Assembly (NCBI GenBank): GCA_003224635.1
Contig: QHZK01000093.1
Coordinates: forward strand, 1 to 7,340
Length of the DNA: 7,340 nt
Reading direction: 5' to 3'
Source of the DNA: Acidobacteriota bacterium
GTDB lineage: Bacteria > Acidobacteriota > Terriglobia > UBA7540
In this document: piece after piece, positions 7,001-7,340 of the stretch
How positions within the stretch are numbered: position 1 is the first letter of the stretch
Layout: each line of letters opens with the position of its first letter
Notes under the pieces: generated by a model
What the model saw: only the letters and a program-made list of their open reading frames with translations
Told to the model about the DNA's origin: nothing
The model's database searches: none
Position numbers and translations under genes: made by a program

Positions 7001-7340
7001 CCCCCGCTTCGGGTGTGCTGAACATACAGGTCGTCAAAGACATCTCCCCGGTGCTCATTGGAGCCAACAACGGAACAGCCAACACCGGCAACACGGCAGC
7101 AAGTACCCTCGCTCAAACTGGAGTGACTGCCGCCACCGGTGGCACGCTCTTCGTGACCATCGCCATGGACGGAGGCACAGGAGGCGTTACGGTCAGCGAC
7201 AATGCGACGGGATCAGGAAGCGCCAATTTTTACAGCAAAGATGCCGACGTGACGAACGGCACTGGCACGACCGGGGTACGAACCCTCGTTTTCTCCGCGC
7301 CGGTAACCCGCGCTTTGTCGAACAATACTATTACCATTTG
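4081..7340 (+). CDS. Secreted kelch-propeller plus Ig-repeat surface protein, C-terminus missing (runs off right edge)
   Basis: The frame is open for 1086 codons from the ATG at 4081 to the right edge. The N-terminus (basic residues, then LAVSVLAVFSLLCSTLLI, residues 9-26) looks like a signal peptide or anchor. No lipobox is seen; cleavage near AWA (about 37-39) is possible. Seven kelch repeats follow, with di-glycines at 65-66, 116-117, 165-166, 214-215, 271-272, 321-322 and 370-371. This indicates a closed seven-bladed beta-propeller (about 37-389) whose last blade is probably completed by the N-terminal strand. Next come a TDKADYPPG beta-domain (about 391-484), an Ig-like domain with Cys490, 502, 534 and 545 (about 485-583), two Big_1/invasin-like domains (about 586-687 and 688-789), a putative Ig (He_PIG) domain with LPNGVTFNTATGVLSGTP (about 791-880), an Ig-like domain (about 881-986), and an incomplete repeat (988 on). 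It is probably adhesive or glycan-binding; ligand unknown. Confidence 0.88.
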   Translation, partial: MQRSTSSRLAVSVLAVFSLLCSTLLIKGIINQVPTGAWAPAGTMALPRSGAATVALQDGRLLITGGGTAGSCPGGSGASAEIFDASGNFSAAACMSFARSKHTATVLQDGRVVVVGGVGGGGTAIDSAEIYDPVANTWTVTGSLKAARSGHTASLLVDGTVLIAGGDNAGVAQNSLEVFDPTAGAFTTATGALSSPRESHAGAVLQDGRVLIVGGYCSGSAQVCPNGTGPLASSDIYDPSTGSVSPGPLMSTARQGLSATTQLDGKVFVAGGNNGSVDLVSTEVYDPAAGGAFAVSATLATARQGHQAFLLPHSNNILIVGGTSAGVALNSSEQYIPWTGTLNTASFMTSARAGATGSPLSQDGLLLVAGGKDSLTPPNTLQSSELYGFATVKTDKADYPPGTTVNITGSGWQPRETVALTLVESPLIDTHGPYTVTVQPDGTFSDSSFTTDIHDLDVHFTLTVVGSASQAQTTFTDANKGNLNSFTVSCSGPVGVGNPSSCTATATGTGSNVPSGTVTFSASGSGSFSATGQCTLSGSGHTSNCSVNYTPSSAGTGSQTITATYPGDSNYNAPPNATTALQIYGTATKYIVTSTSNTPAAGAAVTITAQLADANGTSVPTSGKVVTWTKTGTGGSFASPTSTTNSSGIATVSFTTSTVAGTVHTVKATDNSGLTGTSANITTVADAVSASASTVSANPLAVPANNTTTSTITVTLKDQFSNPVSGKTVTLTAGSGSSTISAASGASGANGVVTFTVKDAVGQTVTYTAKDTTDNPNVTLTQTAAVTFYVPTALITSGNSTTFGETKLGTFTVTANGFPAPTFTESGTLPNGVTFNTATGVLSGTPASGTAGAYNNISLGASNGYGASPTQNFTLTVQAPPAAPSTPVLLPTTAGNPEDNVTASITPSFYGTTGATATTVTIYSDSDNVNVQVGSGAASNYSNNTFGVSANSPVLGVGPHAITAVATDQFGNTSPASGVLNIQVVKDISPVLIGANNGTANTGNTAASTLAQTGVTAATGGTLFVTIAMDGGTGGVTVSDNATGSGSANFYSKDADVTNGTGTTGVRTLVFSAPVTRALSNNTITI

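Overview
The window is high-GC bacterial DNA holding four protein genes, two of them cut by the window edges. Protein style suggests a soil-type Acidobacteriota (or less likely a Planctomycetota/Verrucomicrobiota relative). The markers are a Tat-exported DUF1501 protein with an FCDGxTRRDFL start, a Tat-exported xylose-isomerase-like TIM barrel, and a very long kelch plus Ig-repeat surface protein with a TDKADYxPG domain. This is inferred from family habits; no rRNA or other marker gene is present.

Layout. Positions 1-1039 (minus strand) carry the N-terminal 346 residues of a DUF1501 protein, which runs off the left edge. Positions 1040-1445 are a divergent control region with a candidate promoter on each side and a two-hairpin REPIN-like repeat between them. 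Positions 1446-2312 (plus) encode a nitrilase-family amidohydrolase with an intact Glu-Lys-Cys triad. Its last residues are encoded by a heptanucleotide tandem repeat. A 147-nt gap with a good sigma70-type promoter candidate leads to 2460-3437 (plus), a Tat-exported sugar isomerase/epimerase-like protein. Positions 3438-4080 have no convincing gene but contain several strong hairpins, one possible pseudoknot and an imperfect 31-bp tandem duplication. Positions 4081-7340 (plus) encode at least 1086 residues of a secreted protein: a seven-bladed kelch propeller followed by a chain of Ig-like domains, running off the right edge.

How the parts fit. The nitrilase and the exported isomerase-like protein face the same way and may share substrates, but the gap and the internal promoter mean that co-transcription is not certain. 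DUF1501 proteins usually accompany DUF1549/DUF1553 proteins; no such partner is visible here and it could lie beyond the left edge. The kelch/Ig protein looks like an independent cell-surface or adhesive gene. I see no defence system, CRISPR array, transposase, prophage or RNA gene. The less ordinary signals are the REPIN, the repeat-derived protein tail, the structured gap and the kelch/Ig architecture.
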